From Mycobacterium spongiae (GTDB taxonomy: Bacteria; Actinomycetota; Actinomycetes; Mycobacteriales; Mycobacteriaceae), in assembly GCF_018278905.1 (NCBI RefSeq), contig NZ_CP046600.1, forward strand, positions 186,001 through 250,000: a stretch of DNA of 64,000 nucleotides. The letters are read 5' to 3'. Of this stretch, positions 18,868-28,421 are shown piece by piece (the stretch's first letter is position 1; each line of letters begins with the position of its first letter). The notes below the pieces were generated by a model that worked only from the letters and a program-made list of their open reading frames with translations, had not been told where the DNA came from and did no database searches. Position numbers and translations under genes: made by a program.

Positions 18868-20022
18868 GTGAATGAATCACAAGTAGCGAGCCGCCCGCAT
18901 GGGCAAGCGGACAAGGACGACCCAGTGGAGCCGATCATCGACCGACCTGCCGGTGGTGAGCTCGTCAACGGCAGCGACGATCTCGTTGAGCTTGACGTAG
19001 CCCCTGGTCAGCACGGTGACGACCGCGACGACTATGAGCAGGATGACGACTATGAGGACGATGACGACTATGCGGACGATGACCGCTATGAGGACGATCG
19101 TCCCGTCGAGCTCTACGACGACGAATCCGAGCTGGAATCCGATTACGATGATGAGGACGAATTCGGACCCGATGAAGGCCTCGGTGACGGCCCCGAACCC
19201 AGGCTTGCCCCTGGGCCCAGACACCAGCCGCGACCGCCCCACGGGGATGGCCCCGGCCCGAAGAAAGCCCCTGCTAAGAAAGCCCCCGGCAAGAAGGCCC
19301 CGGGCAAGAAAGTGCCCGGCAAAAAGGCCCCTGGCAAGAAGGCAGCCGGGAAGAAGGCGCCGGGCCACCTGCCGCCGCCGCACAAGCGCGGGCCTGGACA
19401 CCCGCCACCACCTCACGAACACGGTCCCGGACACGGGCCAGGGAGGCTGGTCGCGGAATCGGATTTTGACTTCGGGCCGGGCACTGGTTTCGGTTTCGGG
19501 CCCAGCCCCGATTTCGGTTTCGATTTCGGCCTCGGCCGCGGCGGCGCCCGTGGTCGCCGGCGTGGGCCTGGCCGCGGCCGCCGTGTCCGCCCCGGTGATG
19601 TCCGCGCCGCCATCCTGGCCCTGCTCGCCGAGGGCCCTATGCATGGCTATGAAATGATCCAGGAGATCGCCCAACGCACCCAGGACTTGTGGCGACCAAG
19701 CCCTGGCTCGGTGTATCCGACGCTGCAGCTACTGGATGACGAGGGATTAATTGACAGCTCCGAAAGTGAAGGAAGTACAAAACTTTTCGAGCTGACTAGC
19801 GACGGCCGCGCCGCAGCTGAGAAGATCAAGACGCCTCCTTGGGAGCAGTTCGCCGAGGATGTCGACTCGGGTCAGTCCGACTTGCGCACGGTGTTGGCCC
19901 AATTGTTCGGTGCGGTAGCGCAATCCGCATACGTGACCACCACTGACGTACAGCAACGCATCATCGCTATCCTCAAGAACGCCCGCCGCGAGATCTACAC
20001 CTTGCTTGCCGAATCCGATTAG
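18868..20022 (+). CDS. PadR-family regulator with long low-complexity N-terminal region
   Basis: The 384-residue protein carries a normal PadR winged-helix domain at about 243-384 (DVRAAILALLAEGPMHGYEMI, then SPGSVYPTLQLLDDEGLI). Before it come about 240 residues of biased sequence in distinct blocks: an acidic Asp/Tyr/Glu block (50-110), lysine repeats of the type KKAPGKKAPGKK (131-166), His/Pro/Gly (167-192), a Phe-Gly block (FGFGPSPDFGFDFG, 199-224) and an Arg-Gly block (226-241). Family members are usually 110-190 residues long. The lysine repeats resemble the tails of mycobacterial HupB. The GTG at 18868 follows GAAAGCGAGAG. The acidic-to-basic layout suggests non-specific DNA or protein contacts or phase-separating behaviour; that is inference. 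Confidence 0.85.
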   Translation: MNESQVASRPHGQADKDDPVEPIIDRPAGGELVNGSDDLVELDVAPGQHGDDRDDYEQDDDYEDDDDYADDDRYEDDRPVELYDDESELESDYDDEDEFGPDEGLGDGPEPRLAPGPRHQPRPPHGDGPGPKKAPAKKAPGKKAPGKKVPGKKAPGKKAAGKKAPGHLPPPHKRGPGHPPPPHEHGPGHGPGRLVAESDFDFGPGTGFGFGPSPDFGFDFGLGRGGARGRRRGPGRGRRVRPGDVRAAILALLAEGPMHGYEMIQEIAQRTQDLWRPSPGSVYPTLQLLDDEGLIDSSESEGSTKLFELTSDGRAAAEKIKTPPWEQFAEDVDSGQSDLRTVLAQLFGAVAQSAYVTTTDVQQRIIAILKNARREIYTLLAESD

Positions 20023-20189
20023 CTTCGCGCGGGAGGCGATGGCTGTGGCCGTGTCGGCGGGTCCTCGGCCGTCGGTCTATCCGACGGCCGGGCCGCCGGC
20101 ACGGCCGCGGTGCTCACCAGAGGGAAGGTTGACATCGTTGCCAAACAACAGGATTCGTACTAGCCAGATCACACCAAGGGATGGTGACG

Positions 20190-20804
20190 ATGACTGACGA
20201 GTTGACCATTCTGCGCCTGCTCACCTTCAAAGGCCGAGTCTCCCGCGAGGCGATTGCGAGCAGTCTCGACATCGATAGTCCGACGGTTCAGGCGGCGCTG
20301 GACGGCTTTGTCGCGGCACGGCTCGTTGCGTCGACCCCGATGGGTTATCGAATCACCCCGCACGGACGTGAGCGGTGCACGGAACTCGTTGCTGCTGAGC
20401 GGCAAAGCATTGACGCCTCGATAGTGAAAGAGATCTATGGGACCTTTACCGAGCACAACGGTGAGTTGAAGGCGATTATCACCGACTGGCAGCTTCGCGG
20501 CTCTGCCGAGCCCAACGATCACAGCGACGGAGAGTACGACCGCGCCGTGTTCGAACGTCTGCTCACTTTGCACCAGCAAGTGCTTCCGCTCCTCGACCGG
20601 ATCGGCACAGTGGCGCCACGTTTGGGGCACTACAAGTCACGGCTGGCGAATGCCGCCGACGCCGTCGCCGCGGGTGACCATAGCTTCGTCTCCCGCCCGA
20701 TCGTCGATAGCTACCACACCTTATGGTTCGAACTGCACGAAGACCTTATCGGTCTCGCGGGCCTGACCCGCGCCGCGGAGGCTGCGGCGGGACGCGGCGC
20801 TTGA
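20190..20804 (+). CDS. Winged-helix regulatory-type protein
   Basis: The 204-residue protein opens with a winged-helix-like segment (ILRLLTFKGRVSREAIASSL...PTVQAALDGFVAARLVASTPMGYRITPHG) followed by a long helical domain ending HEDLIGLAGLTRAAEA. I recognise this arrangement from small actinobacterial proteins that resemble the regulatory part of PEP-utilising enzymes, but no function is established. Two ATGs are close (20181 and 20190); the AAGGG at 20176-20180 is correctly spaced only for 20190. It follows the PadR gene by 167 bp on the same strand and may be its target or partner. Confidence 0.65.
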   Translation: MTDELTILRLLTFKGRVSREAIASSLDIDSPTVQAALDGFVAARLVASTPMGYRITPHGRERCTELVAAERQSIDASIVKEIYGTFTEHNGELKAIITDWQLRGSAEPNDHSDGEYDRAVFERLLTLHQQVLPLLDRIGTVAPRLGHYKSRLANAADAVAAGDHSFVSRPIVDSYHTLWFELHEDLIGLAGLTRAAEAAAGRGA

Positions 20805-20870
20805 GCGCCATTCAGATCACGAAGTGTGCTCCCGGCACTACCTGACCCGCATAGCCCTAGCCCGCGACGC

Positions 20871-22190
20871 CTACACAGGACATCCGAAGATTCCTCGAGC
20901 TGCCAAGAGATCCAAAGCGCAAACCTTGATACGTGGGTAGTAGTCGCCCATGATTGCTGCCGACTGTTCCGGTGTGGAATTCGGCGGAACATTGTGGATC
21001 GCCGGACCGAAGTCATCGTCGCGTAAAAGGTTTCGGAATAGCAGGAAGTGGTCGCCGGGGTGGTCGGCCGACAGCGGGACGAAGGTGGCGTCGGGCACGG
21101 CGTCGACTTGGTGGTGTTGTGACTCAGTACCGACGACGTAGGTGTAGTAGCCGGCAGCGTCGAGTTTGGTTTCTTGGTCGGTCCGGCACCCATAGTCAAC
21201 GGTGCCGTCGGGCAGTGAGTTTTGGGTTAGTGGCGCGGGGAAGATCGAGGGGTAGGTACACAGCGAGAAGTAGCGCACATCAATTCCCGGTTGAGGCCAC
21301 GGCGTCGGGTTGTCGTCGGCAGGATGGGTCGGGGCTTTGCCGCGCACCACGAGAACGTGATCAGGCGGCGGCGGGTTAAGGAAGTACTTGAGGTAGGCGT
21401 TGTCCACGTTGGCGAATGCCGATATGCCGCCGGCGTTGATCCGAGCGAAGCCGGTGACAGGTTCACGACTCGGTAGCGGCTGGCCGGCGCGGGGGCTGCG
21501 CCGCAGGGCTGCTCCGAAATTCGGGTCTTGCTTGGTGCAGGCCGCGAATGTTTGGGTTTCACTTGCCGATGCGAGGCTGACCTTGGGTAGTTCGACGGTG
21601 GCTGGGTCGCCGCCAGGACGATAAACGCGAAAGATGAGGAACCCATCACGCTCGTCTTCGGTCTCGGGTGGCGCCAGGGGAAGTGTATTGACCTCGCTCG
21701 GGTTCGGGTTGGGACGAATCTTGACGGTGTAGGACCCCCCTGCTGCGGCGGGCTGCCGCCACGGGTTTGCGGCCCCCGGGTCCGGCGCGATCTGGTAGTC
21801 GGCGATCGACGAGGCGACGTCATTGGCAGTGAAGCTACGGAAACGCCAGTCGTAGGTGTTGAACGAGATGTATCGAGCGTCGGGGAAATTGCCTTCGACG
21901 GTGATGTTCAGCGAGGGCTTCACCCGGTAGCGCAGCACCCAGTAGGCCGCAGCCGTATCGGGCGCGGCGACGTTGATGTCATCGAGCGTGTGTTCTGACA
22001 GTTCGAGGTTCCATCCGCACTCCGAAGGAGATGGCGGCGCCTGGGCGGTGGGCGCGGCGCCAGACGCGCAGCCTACGACGGCGCCCGCGACCAGCGGGGT
22101 AACTACCAGAGCCACCTTGAGTGCCCCGATTACCGACTGGCCGGCTTTGCGATGATGACCACCGCCTCGATTGTCACAGATGGTTGACAT
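20871..22190 (-). CDS. Exported lipoprotein of unknown function
   Basis: The 439-residue protein has a type II signal peptide: basic n-region (HHRKAGQ), hydrophobic core ALKVALVVTPLVAGAVV and lipobox VVGC with the modified cysteine near residue 41. The mature part is beta-rich with repeated aromatic motifs (YISFNTYDWRF, GIDVRYFSLCTYPSIF, HFLLFRNLLRDDDF) and at least six further cysteines, and should sit on the outer face of the plasma membrane. The aromatic RYFSLCTY stretch recalls DUF1214/DUF1254-type proteins, but I do not assign it. The ATG at 22190 is the only start giving the full signal peptide. Confidence 0.7.
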   Translation of the reverse strand: MSTICDNRGGGHHRKAGQSVIGALKVALVVTPLVAGAVVGCASGAAPTAQAPPSPSECGWNLELSEHTLDDINVAAPDTAAAYWVLRYRVKPSLNITVEGNFPDARYISFNTYDWRFRSFTANDVASSIADYQIAPDPGAANPWRQPAAAGGSYTVKIRPNPNPSEVNTLPLAPPETEDERDGFLIFRVYRPGGDPATVELPKVSLASASETQTFAACTKQDPNFGAALRRSPRAGQPLPSREPVTGFARINAGGISAFANVDNAYLKYFLNPPPPDHVLVVRGKAPTHPADDNPTPWPQPGIDVRYFSLCTYPSIFPAPLTQNSLPDGTVDYGCRTDQETKLDAAGYYTYVVGTESQHHQVDAVPDATFVPLSADHPGDHFLLFRNLLRDDDFGPAIHNVPPNSTPEQSAAIMGDYYPRIKVCALDLLAARGIFGCPV

Positions 22191-22326
22191 TCTACGGACG
22201 GACCAGAAGACTTGCCAGTCCAGCGATCAGACGCAGCCGATGCCGGACGCGGTCCTGAGTAAGCAGCCTCCCGTGATCGTTCATGTCGTTCTGCTGGACG
22301 CGCGCCCGACGGGCGTCGATCGAGCA

Positions 22327-23175
22327 TCAGCTGCGCACGGCGGTCGCGGCGAAAGTGGTAGCAGAACTGTCGTATTCGGCACCCGCCAGGTCGCCGAAGA
22401 ATCTGATCTCGTCGAAAGGCACGCTCTGAAGCTCCTTGAGCACATCGTCGCGGGTCAGGCAGTGAGTCCAGTTCCAGTACTGCCTGGTCAGCCCCGCATC
22501 TGTGCGAATCGTGTAGCGTTCCAATGCCAACCGAAGCTCTGGATAGGTCCAGGTCTCGCAGGTTCCGATATACGGCCGATCGGACCAGAAACCACCCATC
22601 AAGTTCCGTTCCGTCACCGACCCATCGCGAAAAGCGTCGAATCGCCGGGCCGCGGTGACGTCAAAGAGCACCGCCCCTCCCTGGTTCAGGGCCTTTCTCA
22701 CCCTCACCATGAGGCCGGTCCGCTGCGACGGGCTCAGTGCGCAGTAGTCTTCATAGATCAAGCAGGCTAAGTCGTAGCCACCGCCGAGTTCGTCCACCAA
22801 GTAATTGCCTTCGCGGAATTCCGCCGGCAGTGCGTCGCGCTGAGCGGTCAGCCGAGCATGGCGAACTGACCGGGCCGAGACATCGATCCCAACTACCTGC
22901 GTTCCCCTACTGGCCAATTGGTTGGCATACAAACCAGGGCCACACCCCAGATCCAGCACACGTGAGGCTCGACCAAGACCGAATTCAGCAGCGATCCAGC
23001 TCGTTGATGCTTCGATGAATCGATGAGGACGCGAGGCCGCAGTTTCATCTGCGGCCAAGTGAAGTGCCAGCATCTGCGACGAGATGTGTGGGTCATTCCA
23101 CAACTTGGGAGTGGTGTAGGCACTAAACGGTGCCGGACGACCATGACCGGTTCCCGCATTCGCTGCCGGCTCCAT
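22327..23175 (-). CDS. Class I SAM-dependent methyltransferase
   Basis: The 282-residue product contains motif I as RVLDLGCGPGLYANQLA and motif II as VVGIDVSARSVRHAR, with a conserved YDLACLIYEDYCALSP stretch in the motif IV region. Substrate not predictable; the C-terminal half (TYPELRLALERYTIRTDAG) looks like a small-molecule methyltransferase. I prefer the ATG at 23175 because sequence upstream in the same frame (to 23427) is compositionally non-protein, but no good ribosome site is visible. It is divergent from the AAA ATPase gene across about 270 bp and is not obviously in an operon. Confidence 0.72.
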   Translation of the reverse strand: MEPAANAGTGHGRPAPFSAYTTPKLWNDPHISSQMLALHLAADETAASRPHRFIEASTSWIAAEFGLGRASRVLDLGCGPGLYANQLASRGTQVVGIDVSARSVRHARLTAQRDALPAEFREGNYLVDELGGGYDLACLIYEDYCALSPSQRTGLMVRVRKALNQGGAVLFDVTAARRFDAFRDGSVTERNLMGGFWSDRPYIGTCETWTYPELRLALERYTIRTDAGLTRQYWNWTHCLTRDDVLKELQSVPFDEIRFFGDLAGAEYDSSATTFAATAVRS

Positions 23176-23443
23176 GCCTACGACGCCGCCGGCTGCAGCG
23201 CCCTGCGGGGAGCGTAGTGAGCCGCATCGGACTCGTGTGGTGGGGCGGCGCGCAACAGCCTCGGTGGGCCGAGTATCCCGGCGTTGCTCATGGTCGGTCC
23301 TCGCGTTGTCGAAGGTAGTCGCCGGTACTCGGCGGTACTGGAAGGTATGCGAGCGGGTGCTCACGGTCATCGCGGGACGTGACCGTGGAGTGACTCGCTC
23401 CCGGCAAACGTAACTTGTGTCGCGCATTGGCTAGCGTGGGCAG

Positions 23444-24607
23444 GTGCTGTCGACCGTCGCGGTGGAGAATTACCGGTCGCTGCGTCAGCTGGTCGTTCCG
23501 TTGCGCCAGCTCAACGTCATCACGGGCCACAACGGCAGTGGAAAATCCAATCTCTATCGGGCGCTGCGGCTGCTGACGGACTCGGCCCGCAACGGTGCGG
23601 TCGCCGCGTTGGCTCGCGAGGGCGGGTTGAGCTCAACGATGTGGGCGGGTCCGGCTGTGATCGGCAAGGGTGTGCGCCGCGGGCGTCATCAGGTACAGGG
23701 GACCGTGCGCACCGACCCGGTCAGCCTGAGACTGGGTTTTGCCGGGGCCGATTTCGGATATGCGATGGACCTCGGGTTACCCAGTGCGACCAACACCGCG
23801 TTCGGGCTTGATCCGGAGGTCAAGGTGGAGGCGCTGTGGGGTGGACCCGTATGGCGCACCGCGACAGCGATAGCGCAGCGGGAGGGGCCCACCGCGCGGG
23901 TCCGCGACCACGATGGAAAGTGGCATGTGATGACTGATGTGCTGCGGCCCTTCGATTCCATGCTGAGTGAACTCGCAGACCCGGTGCGCGCACCGGAACT
24001 GATCCACATGCGCGAGGGTATGCGGAACTGGCGCTTCTACGATCAGTTGCGCACCGACAGCGGTGCGCCAGCCCGGCAAACCCGGATCGGCACGCGCACA
24101 ACGGTACTCGGCCACGATGGTGCAGACTTAGCCGCGGCATTGCAAACGATTCGCGAAATCGGCGATGATGCCGCGCTCGATGATGCCGTGAATCGCGCTT
24201 TTGAGGGCAGCCACGTCGAAATCCGCAGCGACAATGGTCGGTTCGAACTGTTGTTGCGCCAGCCCGGCATGCTGCGGCCCTTGGGCGCTGGCGAGCTTTC
24301 TGACGGCACGCTGCGGTATCTGCTCTGGACCGCGGCCCTATTGACGCCCCGCCCACCACAATTGCTGGTGCTCAACGAGCCCGAGACCAGCTTGCATCCG
24401 GAGTTGTTGCCCGCCTTGGCGGCGCTGATTGCCACTGGTGCCCAACACAGCCAGGTCATCGCGGTGACCCATTCCGAACCGCTTGTCGCAGCTCTGCAAG
24501 CGACCGCCGACGTGCACACGGTACTCCTGACCAAAGACCTCGGTGAGACCCGGATTGCGGGCCAGCGCCAGCTGGACCAGCCGCCGTGGCACTGGCCGCC
24601 ACGCTAG
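23444..24607 (+). CDS. AAA-type (RecF/OLD-like) ATPase without nuclease domain
   Basis: The 387-residue protein begins VAVENYRSLRQLVVPLRQLN and a Walker A at 28-36 (GHNGSGKSN), typical of SMC/RecF/OLD-type ATPases. The signature region is LSDGTLRYLLW and the Walker B LLVLNEPETSLHPE, followed by the conserved histidine stretch VIAVTHSEPLV. There is no TOPRIM or other nuclease module after the ATPase, unlike OLD proteins. GTG at 23444 is the natural start. The neighbours (a divergent methyltransferase and a convergent SCO6745-like gene) do not form a known defence system, so a role in DNA maintenance or as a lone regulator remains open. Confidence 0.8.
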   Translation: MLSTVAVENYRSLRQLVVPLRQLNVITGHNGSGKSNLYRALRLLTDSARNGAVAALAREGGLSSTMWAGPAVIGKGVRRGRHQVQGTVRTDPVSLRLGFAGADFGYAMDLGLPSATNTAFGLDPEVKVEALWGGPVWRTATAIAQREGPTARVRDHDGKWHVMTDVLRPFDSMLSELADPVRAPELIHMREGMRNWRFYDQLRTDSGAPARQTRIGTRTTVLGHDGADLAAALQTIREIGDDAALDDAVNRAFEGSHVEIRSDNGRFELLLRQPGMLRPLGAGELSDGTLRYLLWTAALLTPRPPQLLVLNEPETSLHPELLPALAALIATGAQHSQVIAVTHSEPLVAALQATADVHTVLLTKDLGETRIAGQRQLDQPPWHWPPR

Positions 24608-24621
24608 CTGCTTAGCTAGCG
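24602..24621. terminator. Bidirectional hairpin shared by two convergent genes
   Basis: Seven-base arms CGCTAGC and GCTAGCG around a six-base loop. The stem contains the TAG stop of the ATPase gene, and the loop contains the TAA stop of the opposite gene, whose coding regions are only four bases apart. There is no T-tract, as is usual for mycobacterial hairpin terminators. Confidence 0.55.
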
Positions 24622-25505
24622 CCCAAATGCGCACTGTCGTCGTCTAATTCGTCGCGCCGCAAGCCCATCGGAGTGGCAGTGGGGACGTCTCCACCGGCGA
24701 CCACCGCGCGCGTGATCGGCGTGATCGCCTGGAACAGCGTTTCCACCTCGTCGTCGTTGAGGGCGTCGAGCGCCGACAGGGCAAGGGCGTCGGTTCGCGA
24801 TTCGATGTGCTCTTTGAGATCCCGGCCGGCATCGGTCAGCGACCCGTCCTCGGTGAGCAGTCCTCGCTTGGTCAGCTGGTGTTCGTGGTGACGCCACGTC
24901 GCGTCGTCGTAATCGCGCCTGCTAGCGATCAACTCGCGCGGGGCGCGGCCTGCCGCGACGTGGAACACGTTGGATTCCCTCCCCGAGACACCTGCGGCGG
25001 CCAGCACCGCGACGTGCGCGTCGCCGCGCTGCTCGCGCAGCAGCGTCGCCGCATGCCACAGCGCAGCCAGCGGATCGGCCGGCCAGGGCAGGGCCAGGTT
25101 GGCAGCGAAGAGTGGTCGACCATCAAGGGGTGCGTGGCGCGCCGCCTTGCCCGCCAATGCCGCCGCGACCTTGACATTGTCATCCGCGGTGAGGCCGTAG
25201 CGGCGCAGCGCCACAACGGCGGCGGCTTGTCGTGCGCGCAACGCGGCCTCGGGCCCCTCGATCTGCCACGCCGCTGGGAGCGCCTTCGCGACTTGGCCGG
25301 GGGAGAAGTTGTAGAAGATCGCGGTCACCACCTCGGGTGGCACCATTCCAAGCGGTGCCGACCGAGCGGCGAAGTAGCCCATCCAGAAACCCCGGTAGCC
25401 CAACTCGCTCAGTGCTGCTCGCGCCTCGGGCGCGAAGTAGGTGATGGCATGCACCGGCTCGAATCGATAGAAGAAGCGTCGCGCTAACTCCGGTTCTCTG
25501 CGCAC
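24612..25505 (-). CDS. SCO6745-family helix-turn-helix-like protein
   Basis: The 297-residue protein matches the actinobacterial SCO6745 family: ARRFFYRFEPVHAITYFAPE at the N-terminus, GYRGFWMGYFAARSAPLG, and a C-terminal winged-helix-like region (WRHHEHQLTKRGLLTEDGSLTDAG). Family members often sit beside nucleotide or oxidoreductase genes, and no member has an established role to my knowledge. GTG at 25505. It is convergent with the ATPase gene and shares its terminator hairpin, and stands 54 bp ahead of an FAD oxidoreductase gene on the same strand. Confidence 0.75.
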   Translation of the reverse strand: MRREPELARRFFYRFEPVHAITYFAPEARAALSELGYRGFWMGYFAARSAPLGMVPPEVVTAIFYNFSPGQVAKALPAAWQIEGPEAALRARQAAAVVALRRYGLTADDNVKVAAALAGKAARHAPLDGRPLFAANLALPWPADPLAALWHAATLLREQRGDAHVAVLAAAGVSGRESNVFHVAAGRAPRELIASRRDYDDATWRHHEHQLTKRGLLTEDGSLTDAGRDLKEHIESRTDALALSALDALNDDEVETLFQAITPITRAVVAGGDVPTATPMGLRRDELDDDSAHLGAS

Positions 25506-25559
25506 GTTCGCAGTTAACCATTGACTGCTACCGTTCCAAGTGTCGGGGCCTAGTGCCGG

Positions 25560-26528
25560 TTAGCTCTCTCGTGTGCGCACTGAAGGGGCAGTCAGGTCGG
25601 TTGGCAGCGTATCGCCGAGAACGGCCTGCGCGAGCAATTCACCGAGTAGGGGCCCAAACTTCATGAGGTTGCTGCCGACGAAGGCGACCACACGGCCGCG
25701 ACGTGCCACCGACCAGCCGTCGCCGCCGGAGTCGAGCCACGGGGCGCGGATCGTGACGCAGTCCACCTGGCCCACGGGAGACAGCGACGGGAACAGCGCC
25801 CGCACGACGGCGGGTTCCGCCTGCTGCTGCCCGAAGGCCCAGCGGCCGGTGGTGCCGAGCGGCAGCCCGTAACCCTCGGGCGCGGACAGGCACGCCGCGT
25901 TGGTGGCGTCTGCGCCCTCGTAGGTAAAGCGAGTATGCGGGGCGAAGTCGAGGCCGAGCGGGCCGAACAGCGCCGGCGTCTCGATACCGGCGCAGATCAG
26001 GGCGCCGTCGCCGCGTATCACGGTACCGTCCTCGAGGGTGGCCGAGCCGTCGTCGGCAACCGACACGACCGAACCGCGCCGGATGTCCACCCGCCGCGCC
26101 AGGGCACCCAGCGCGCGCCGGATGCGCAGGCTGCCGCCGAGCGGATCGAACACCGCAGACTCCCACGGGGCGGCAAGAAATGGGATCCGCGCCGCGATCT
26201 CGGAATGATCGAGCCAGGAGAAGTCGGCGCCAGCGGCCGTCATTGCCGCAGCGGTGTCCGCGGGGGCGCCGGCGGCGATAAAGCCCTCGGTGCCAAGCAG
26301 TCGCCCGGCATTCAACTCGGTCTCCCAGCGTTGCCAGCCTGCTCGGGCTCGCAGAGCCAGGCTGCATAGTGCCGCCCGCCGGTGCGCGATGCGAAAGATC
26401 CGGGCCAATCCGGCGGACTGCTCGGCGAACGGCTCACCGCGCTCGATGACCACCGCGCGCTGCCCGCGTCGCGACAGCTCATAGGCGGCCGCGAGGCCGC
26501 ACACCCCCGCGCCGACAATGACGATCAC
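25560..26528 (-). CDS. DAO-family FAD-dependent amine/amino acid oxidase
   Basis: The 322-residue protein has an N-terminal FAD motif VIVGAGVCGLAAAYELSRRG, the DAO-family EQSAGLARIFRIAH element and a C-terminal FVGSNLMKFGPLLGELLA, where these enzymes contact the flavin. It resembles monomeric sarcosine/N-methyltryptophan oxidases but is shorter (these are ~370-390 residues). Likely reaction: oxidation of a secondary amine or imino acid to an imine with H2O2. GTG at 26528 gives MIVIVGAGVCG directly. It lies 34 bp after the acyl-CoA dehydrogenase on the same strand, so the two may be co-transcribed. Confidence 0.8.
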   Translation of the reverse strand: MIVIVGAGVCGLAAAYELSRRGQRAVVIERGEPFAEQSAGLARIFRIAHRRAALCSLALRARAGWQRWETELNAGRLLGTEGFIAAGAPADTAAAMTAAGADFSWLDHSEIAARIPFLAAPWESAVFDPLGGSLRIRRALGALARRVDIRRGSVVSVADDGSATLEDGTVIRGDGALICAGIETPALFGPLGLDFAPHTRFTYEGADATNAACLSAPEGYGLPLGTTGRWAFGQQQAEPAVVRALFPSLSPVGQVDCVTIRAPWLDSGGDGWSVARRGRVVAFVGSNLMKFGPLLGELLAQAVLGDTLPTDLTAPSVRTRES

Positions 26529-26562
26529 TTCGGCCCACTCTCGCCCCGCGACATCCGGAGAC

Positions 26563-27774
26563 CTACCGGATAGACAACCCCGTCAGTGCCCGTGAAATGA
26601 CCAGGCGTTGGATCTCACTGGTGCCCTCGAAAATAGTGAAGATCTTCGCGTCTCGGTGCATCCTTTCCACCGGGTAATCGCGGGTGTACCCGTTGCCGCC
26701 GAGGATCTGGATGGCTTCGTCGGTGACATAGACCGCGGCTTCGCTCGCCACCAGCTTGGCCATCGAACCCTCTGCGGAGTCGAAGCTCTGGTTGTTGCTC
26801 GCCATCCAGCCGGACCGCCATACCAACAGACGAGCCGCATCGATACGGCACTTCATGTCTGCCAACTTGAACGCCACCGCCTGGAATTCACCGATCTTGC
26901 GGCCGAACTGCTCGCGTTGGCAGGCGTAGTCGAGTGCATACTCGTAGGCGGCTCGGGCCACGCCGACGGCCATGGCACCGACGATGGGCCGGGTGCGCTC
27001 AAAAGTCTTCATCGCCGCCTGCCCACCCGCCGACGCACCGGACTTGGCCCGAGCGATGCGCGCCTCGAACTTGTCCCGTCCGCCGAGAATCATGTCCTCG
27101 GACAGACGGACGTCGTCGAGCACCACCTCGGCGGTATGGGACGCGCGGATCCCGTGCTTTTTGAACTTTTGCCCTTGCGCCAGGCCTTTGGCGCCCGGCG
27201 GGATCACGAAACTGGCCTGGCCGCGGGAGCCAAGTTCGGGATAGACCGATGCGACCACGATGTGCACGTCGGCGATACCGCCGTTAGTCGCCCACGTTTT
27301 GGTGCCGTTGAGAACCCATTCGCTGGTCGCCTCGTCGTAGCGCGCCCGGGTACGGATGGCGCCGACGTCAGAACCCGCATCGGGCTCGGAGGAGCAGAAC
27401 GCACCGAGCTTGGGGTCATCGGCCGTACCGAACATCTCCGGTAGCCAGCGGACTAGCTGCTCGGGAGTTCCATTGCCTGCCAACGCTGCCGCGGCCAGCC
27501 CGCTACCCATGAGGGACAGCGCGATACCGGCGTCGCCCCAAAACAGCTCCTCGAACGAGGTGAGCATGCCCAGCCCGGTTGGCTCGGCCGCCTGCTGCCC
27601 GAAGAAGTCAGGGGAGTACAGGCCAACCTTCGCGGCCTCCCTGATGACGGGCCACGGAGTTTCCTCCCGCTCGTCCCATTCGGCCGCGGCGGGGCGGATG
27701 ACTTCGGCAGCGAACTTGTGTACCCAATTGCGTACCTCGATCACGTCGTCGCTCAGTTGCAGTGAGAAAGTCAT
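26563..27774 (-). CDS. Acyl-CoA dehydrogenase (FadE family)
   Basis: The 403-residue protein is a full-length acyl-CoA dehydrogenase. It has the substrate and flavin loop [20 protein letters not shown], the [11 protein letters not shown] motif, the [18 protein letters not shown] [20 protein letters not shown], and the C-terminal [20 protein letters not shown] then [14 protein letters not shown], whose glutamate is the expected catalytic base. It introduces the trans double bond into acyl-CoA in beta-oxidation, passing electrons to ETF. ATG at 27774 follows CAGGAGTACAGCT. It is preceded by a TetR gene 36 bp upstream on the same strand, which probably controls it. Chain-length preference cannot be read. 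Confidence 0.9.
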   Translation of the reverse strand: MTFSLQLSDDVIEVRNWVHKFAAEVIRPAAAEWDEREETPWPVIREAAKVGLYSPDFFGQQAAEPTGLGMLTSFEELFWGDAGIALSLMGSGLAAAALAGNGTPEQLVRWLPEMFGTADDPKLGAFCSSEPDAGSDVGAIRTRARYDEATSEWVLNGTKTWATNGGIADVHIVVASVYPELGSRGQASFVIPPGAKGLAQGQKFKKHGIRASHTAEVVLDDVRLSEDMILGGRDKFEARIARAKSGASAGGQAAMKTFERTRPIVGAMAVGVARAAYEYALDYACQREQFGRKIGEFQAVAFKLADMKCRIDAARLLVWRSGWMASNNQSFDSAEGSMAKLVASEAAVYVTDEAIQILGGNGYTRDYPVERMHRDAKIFTIFEGTSEIQRLVISRALTGLSIR

Positions 27775-27809
27775 AGCTGTACTCCTGAAATAGGTTTGGT
27801 GTTCGGGGC

Positions 27810-28421
27810 TCAGGGCTCTTGAGTGGTCGTGTATTGCGCGAGGACGCTCACCGTTTGGTTGACCCACGCTTCAAAGTAGCGATCGTCATCGATGTTGCCG
27901 GGCGACCGGCCCGTCAGCGCCTGCAGCGTGGCGGCGTAGGACAGGGACCCGATTGCTACGGCCGCCGCCGCTTCGGGATCGGGGATGCGAGTGCGTCCGG
28001 AGCGGTTGGCGGCCGCGAGCTCGTCGGCGAACCGCTGATAGCCGTTGTCGGTGATGACCTGCCAGGTCTTCTCGTCGAGATCGCCGAGCTCGTCTGGCTC
28101 GCGCAGCATGACCTTGAGCAAGTCCTCGCTCTGTTTCAGGTTGCTCCAGATCAGCTGGCCCGCCGTGCGCACTGCCTGTTCGACAGTGCCGAGCTCAACG
28201 GCGTCGTAGTGCTCCCGTGCGGCGACGATGCTGTCGAGCCGGTGAGCGACCGCGGTCTCCAACAGCTCGCGCTTGGAAGCGAAATGCTTGTACAGTGCGC
28301 CGGAGCCCGGTGCCAAGCCCGACGCGCGCTGAATGTCGGCCACCGACGTCGCCGCGTACCCCTTGGCGGCAAAGAGCCCCAGCGCTGTCGCCAGCAGCCT
28401 CTCACGACCCGTCGCCAGCAT
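27810..28421 (-). CDS. TetR-family repressor of the acyl-CoA dehydrogenase operon
   Basis: The 203-residue protein starts [22 protein letters not shown]; the HTH is [20 protein letters not shown] (residues ~26-45) with the usual [10 protein letters not shown]. Two in-frame ATGs exist (28445 and 28421). I choose 28421 because the 36-bp palindrome at 28415-28450 spans both, and an operator would normally lie at or before the start. The acyl-CoA dehydrogenase follows 36 bp downstream. By analogy with FadR/KstR-like TetR proteins the ligand may be an acyl-CoA; that is inference from context. Confidence 0.85.
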   Translation of the reverse strand: MLATGRERLLATALGLFAAKGYAATSVADIQRASGLAPGSGALYKHFASKRELLETAVAHRLDSIVAAREHYDAVELGTVEQAVRTAGQLIWSNLKQSEDLLKVMLREPDELGDLDEKTWQVITDNGYQRFADELAAANRSGRTRIPDPEAAAAVAIGSLSYAATLQALTGRSPGNIDDDRYFEAWVNQTVSVLAQYTTTQEP

